Source: Planctomycetota bacterium
GTDB taxonomy: Bacteria > Planctomycetota > Phycisphaerae > Sedimentisphaerales > Anaerohalosphaeraceae
DNA: 6,527 nt
Direction of reading: 5' to 3'
Assembly (NCBI GenBank): GCA_003644175.1
Contig: QNBS01000133.1
Location: forward strand, 1-6,527
Shown: positions 5,750 to 6,527 of the stretch, in pieces
How positions within the stretch are numbered: the stretch's first letter is position 1
Layout: each line of letters begins with the position of its first letter
Position numbers and translations under genes: made by a program
The notes under the pieces: generated by a model
The model's input: the letters and a program-made list of their open reading frames with translations, nothing else
The model's database searches: none
Told to the model about the DNA's origin: nothing

Positions 5750-5777
5750 TTGCATTGACCCCCCAACCCCATAAAAT
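5750..5777 (+). promoter_or_regulatory. Candidate promoter of the methyltransferase gene
   Basis: TTGCAT (5750-5755), a 16-base spacer and TAAAAT (5772-5777) are the best promoter match ahead of the methyltransferase; transcription would start about 90 bases before ATG 5877. The leader holds CCTG/CAGG (5781-5791), an ACCCG/CGGGT hairpin (5821-5834) and TATCTGGAA twice (5807-5815, 5836-5844). The -35 box is poor. Confidence 0.35.
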
Positions 5778-5876
5778 TGTCCTGTTCCAGGTTGTTTTCG
5801 GCGTGTTATCTGGAAGCAAGACCCGAAAGCGGGTATATCTGGAAACCATATAAACAAAAGTTCGGTAGAGAGAAGA

Positions 5877-6464
5877 ATGCACTACAAGATCAAAGGCACT
5901 GAGATCCGCTCGGAGAATGCCGCAAAACCTGCCACTGATGCAGCGGCGTCACTCGTTAGATGGGTTTGCGACCGGGACAGCACACCGTCAGCGCTGGACT
6001 ACGGTTGTGGAAAACTCCGTTACACGGGCCATCTTGCTCAACGTAGTAAGCATATCGGTCTCGTCGACTCGGAAGTGCAACTCACAAGAACTCAACGGAT
6101 TCACGGCGAATACACATCGATTAAAGCATACGCGAAGAAAATATGGCCCTCTTGCACCATCCAGAACTTGAAGGACTTTTGGAAGCAATCGGCTCACCGG
6201 TATCACTTTGTTCTGTGTGCCAATGTACTGTCCGCAATACCTTGCCCGAAGACGAGAGCAAGATCACTTCGAGCGATTCGTGCCGCTCTGGCGCACAATG
6301 GGCGTGTTCTCTTCGTGAACCAACACACGAACTCTTACTTCACGGAAGTTCGAAAAAGAGCGTCCAGTCGTCCACATCTAGACGGCTGGATTGCAGAGTC
6401 GAAAGGCGGTTCATCCTACTACGGCATCCTAACTGTACTGTGTAATTTTATTAAAGTTATCTAA
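5877..6464 (+). CDS. Class I SAM-dependent methyltransferase, probably C-terminally truncated
   Basis: The 195-residue product has the Rossmann-type motifs of a class I methyltransferase: motif I ALDYGCGKLRYTGHLA (39-54), the acidic strand end HIGLVDS (59-65), and NVLSAIP (116-122) after YHFVLCA, followed by the helix RSLRAIRAALAHNGRVLFV (129-147) typical of motif III. It binds S-adenosylmethionine; the methyl acceptor is unknown. The N-terminal TEIRSENAAKP and the 'VDS..QL...Q' pattern seem specific to a subfamily I have seen described only as generic methyltransferases, sometimes near restriction or defence genes; that link is not shown here. The end reads SYYGILTV then LCNFIKVI and stop; the last residues come from AT-rich DNA unlike the rest, so the natural C-terminus has probably been replaced. 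A purine-rich site (AGAGAGAAG) precedes the ATG. Confidence 0.85.
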   Translation: MHYKIKGTEIRSENAAKPATDAAASLVRWVCDRDSTPSALDYGCGKLRYTGHLAQRSKHIGLVDSEVQLTRTQRIHGEYTSIKAYAKKIWPSCTIQNLKDFWKQSAHRYHFVLCANVLSAIPCPKTRARSLRAIRAALAHNGRVLFVNQHTNSYFTEVRKRASSRPHLDGWIAESKGGSSYYGILTVLCNFIKVI

Positions 6465-6482
6465 GTCATTTATACGAATAAC

Positions 6483-6509
6483 TTTCCAGGGGAATAGTCC
6501 CCATGGAAA
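6483..6509 (+). promoter_or_regulatory. Hairpin overlapping the ribosome site of the last gene
   Basis: TTTCCA and GGGGA (6483-6493) pair with TCCCC and TGGAAA (6498-6509) around the loop ATAG, with one bulged A at 6503. The 3' arm ends on the first bases of AAGGA (6508-6512), the Shine-Dalgarno before ATG 6519, so folding could hinder translation of the downstream gene. An outer ATAACT/AGTTAT pair can extend it. Equally it could be an end structure of an inserted element. Confidence 0.55.
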
Positions 6510-6518
6510 GGATGAGTT

Positions 6519-6527
6519 ATGGAGCGA
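6519..6527 (+). CDS. Start of an unidentified gene running off the right edge
   Basis: ATG 6519 begins M-E-R and is preceded by AAGGA (6508-6512) with a six-base gap, an ideal ribosome site. Only three codons are inside the window, so nothing can be said of the product. ATG 6512 in another frame is a less likely start. Confidence 0.4.

Noticed and set aside
1..6527. CRISPR array or complete defence system
   Set aside because: No series of regularly spaced repeats was seen (the only tandem repeats are two copies), and the single methyltransferase has no nuclease or helicase partner within the window.

Overview
The window looks like a piece of a Planctomycetota chromosome, most likely of the Phycisphaerae type. 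This is inferred from gene style and not from a marker gene. The supporting signs are a planctomycete-style prepilin-like gene (G|FSLPELL cleavage site followed by NLRQLG...MYAMDNNG), a gene scrap resembling the planctomycete hydrazine-synthase-alpha-like/PD40 proteins, a secreted DUF4038 glycosidase, loosely packed genes with long gaps, and many small inverted-repeat elements.

Layout. (1) Bases 538 to 1, minus strand: the first 179 residues of a pseudopilin-like secreted protein that runs off the left edge, with a plausible sigma70-type promoter at 617-644 lying on a degenerate 2 x 29 bp tandem repeat. (2) About 700-1390: gene-poor DNA with two non-coding inverted-repeat elements. One is a foldback element (705-870). 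The other is a 175 bp MITE-like element (1197-1371) with perfect 20 bp terminal inverted repeats and a target duplication, inserted 21 bp before tRNA-Ser(GCU) (1393-1482). (3) About 1500-2157: a minus-strand pseudogene scrap, then a stretch crowded with palindromes and hairpins and a possible 45-codon ORF, leading to (4) a stand-alone response-regulator receiver protein (2158-2565, plus).

(5) Convergent to it is xylA, xylose isomerase (2646-3959, minus), complete with all catalytic and metal residues. It is divergent from (6) a secreted DUF4038/GH140-type glycoside hydrolase (4188-5621, plus). The 228 bp between them carries a near-consensus promoter for the hydrolase and a candidate promoter for xylA. 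Together they suggest a small plant-polysaccharide/pentose unit: an exported enzyme frees sugar outside the cytoplasm and a cytoplasmic isomerase brings D-xylose into central metabolism. The pairing is an inference from position.

(7) After a 255 bp gap with a 31-nt palindrome between direct repeats comes a class I SAM-dependent methyltransferase (5877-6464) whose C-terminus looks cut short. The DNA then turns AT-rich, and a hairpin next to a strong Shine-Dalgarno sequence precedes the start of another gene at 6519 that leaves the right edge. No complete transposase, CRISPR array, rRNA or full defence system is visible.
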